A stretch of DNA of 7,250 nucleotides, from positions 1 through 7,250 of the forward strand of contig CACWUI010000061.1 of the NCBI GenBank assembly GCA_902764045.1, given 5' to 3'. The position numbers and the translations under genes were made by a program. The notes beneath the pieces were generated by a model that saw nothing but the letters and a program-made list of their open reading frames with translations, was not told the origin of the DNA and ran no database searches. Below, one piece after another: positions 6,277-7,250 of this stretch. Source of the DNA: an uncultured Lachnospiraceae bacterium. GTDB taxonomy: Bacteria > Bacillota > Clostridia > Lachnospirales > Lachnospiraceae. Position 1 is the first letter of the stretch; each line of letters begins with the position of its first letter.

Positions 6277-7250
6277 ATGGAATACGACAATTTCATCGAG
6301 ACCATCCGGAAACGTGCCGGAAAGACCGCAGGAAAGGGCGGAAAAGCATTCATCAACAAGGTGATCAAAAATAACGGAAAGGAGATGGACGGACTTGTGA
6401 TCCTGGAAGACGGCTACAGCGTTGCCCCTGCCATTTATCTGAATGACTATTATGATGATTACAGATCCGGCACGGACATTGACATGATAATGAACGATAT
6501 CCTTACCGTTTACTACAAGAACAGGGATGCGGTCTGCTTCAACACCGATCTTTTCGGCGATTTTAAAAACGTGAAGGGGCGCATAGTCTACAGGCTGATA
6601 AACTATGAAAAAAATAAAGACCTTTTGAGAGACGTCCCCCATAAAAAGTTTATGGATCTGGCTATAGTTTATTATTGCATAGTGAAACGTTCGGAGAGTT
6701 ACCTGGCGACCACCATGATAAAAAATGAGTTTATGGAAAACTGGGGTGTAAGTGAAGAGCTGCTTTACGAGCTTGCCAAAAAGAATACGCCCAAGATATT
6801 GAAAGCAAGGATCGCGCCCATTACGGGATTCTTAAATGAGATATCCGGAAGTGAAGTTTATGAGGTGCCGGACGAAACGGAAAGCTATATGTATGTTATG
6901 ACCAATATGACCAGGGTAAACGGCGCTTCATGTATGCTTTACAACGGCGTCCTGGAAGAGTTCAGCAGGCGTTTGAACAGGGACCTTTACATACTCCCAT
7001 CGTCGGTACATGAACTGATAATCGTGCCTGCAAGTGATGGCATAAACAGCGAGGGTCTGAAGCTGATAGTAAAGGATATAAACGAGAAGGGAGTGGCTGA
7101 CGAGGAGGTTTTGTCGGACAATGTTTATACATACAGTCTGAAGGATTGTAAAATCTCGGCTCCTGAAACAGCGTACGGCTGTGTGAAGGTTGCGGCAGAT
7201 GAGGGTGCGACCGTAGACGTGGCGATGAAGAGTTGCGTGATTGACAGCAA
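6277..7250 (+). CDS. DUF5688 family protein (3' end outside window)
   Basis: The frame opens at ATG 6277 and stays open to the window edge, giving 324 residues without a stop. I assign it to DUF5688, a family of unknown function frequent in Lachnospiraceae, from three remembered landmarks: LLRDVPHKKFMDLAIVYY (115-132), YILPSSVHELIIVP (238-251) and LSDNVYTY (279-286). The N-terminal part also fits, with VIKNNGKEMDG (29-39) and PAIYLNDYYDDYRSG (51-65). There is no signal peptide or membrane segment, so a cytoplasmic protein is likely. The first 45 residues are lysine-rich and basic (KRAGKTAGKGGKAFINK at 12-28). No catalytic motif is visible. The segment after about 293 is outside the landmarks I know and may be an extended C-terminus. 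Codon use resembles its neighbours, with no sign of recent transfer. It is preceded by a strong terminator and an AT-rich gap, so it starts a new transcription unit. The minus-strand open frame at 6253-6642 is its shadow. Confidence 0.85.
   Translation, partial: MEYDNFIETIRKRAGKTAGKGGKAFINKVIKNNGKEMDGLVILEDGYSVAPAIYLNDYYDDYRSGTDIDMIMNDILTVYYKNRDAVCFNTDLFGDFKNVKGRIVYRLINYEKNKDLLRDVPHKKFMDLAIVYYCIVKRSESYLATTMIKNEFMENWGVSEELLYELAKKNTPKILKARIAPITGFLNEISGSEVYEVPDETESYMYVMTNMTRVNGASCMLYNGVLEEFSRRLNRDLYILPSSVHELIIVPASDGINSEGLKLIVKDINEKGVADEEVLSDNVYTYSLKDCKISAPETAYGCVKVAADEGATVDVAMKSCVIDS

Noticed and set aside
6253..6642. Minus-strand open frame of 129 codons
   Set aside because: It lies antisense to the 5' part of the DUF5688 gene, which has a proper start, a ribosome binding site and family landmarks. 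The minus frame has no recognisable motif.

Overview
The window reads as ordinary chromosomal core DNA from a low-to-mid GC Firmicute, most likely a member of the Lachnospiraceae (Clostridia). The reasons are the comEC-holA-rpsT order shared by many Firmicutes, strong AGGAGG-type ribosome binding sites, AT-rich gene gaps with compact hairpin-plus-T-run terminators, and a DUF5688 protein, a family of unknown function that I associate mainly with Lachnospiraceae. The genus cannot be fixed from this sequence alone.

Layout. The left edge (2-778, +) holds the 3' part of a gene for a protein with two GerMN-type modules. After 25 bases comes a complete comEC (804-3227, +), the DNA-uptake channel with its C-terminal metallo-beta-lactamase-like domain. 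After another 30 bases comes holA (3258-4223, +), the delta subunit of the DNA polymerase III clamp loader. Its start has no Shine-Dalgarno sequence but has a perfect TATAAT eight bases upstream. The 34-base gap to the convergent rpsT (4518-4258, -; ribosomal protein S20) holds one strong terminator that can serve both strands and overlaps the rpsT stop codon. rpsT and the divergent pepD (4625-6082, +; M20-family aminoacyl-histidine dipeptidase) share a 106-base promoter region containing an inverted repeat. pepD ends in a clear terminator. A 194-base AT-rich gap follows, then the DUF5688 gene (6277 to beyond 7250, +), which is cut by the right edge.

How the genes relate. GerMN protein, comEC and holA point the same way with short gaps and no terminator between them, so they probably form one transcription unit, with holA possibly also having its own promoter. 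comEC, holA and rpsT are known neighbours in Firmicutes without a direct functional link. pepD and the DUF5688 gene are separate units. No mobile element, CRISPR array, tRNA, rRNA or riboswitch was seen, and no gap exceeds 300 bases. The least understood items are the DUF5688 protein and the unusual start of holA; nothing here looks like a new multi-gene system.
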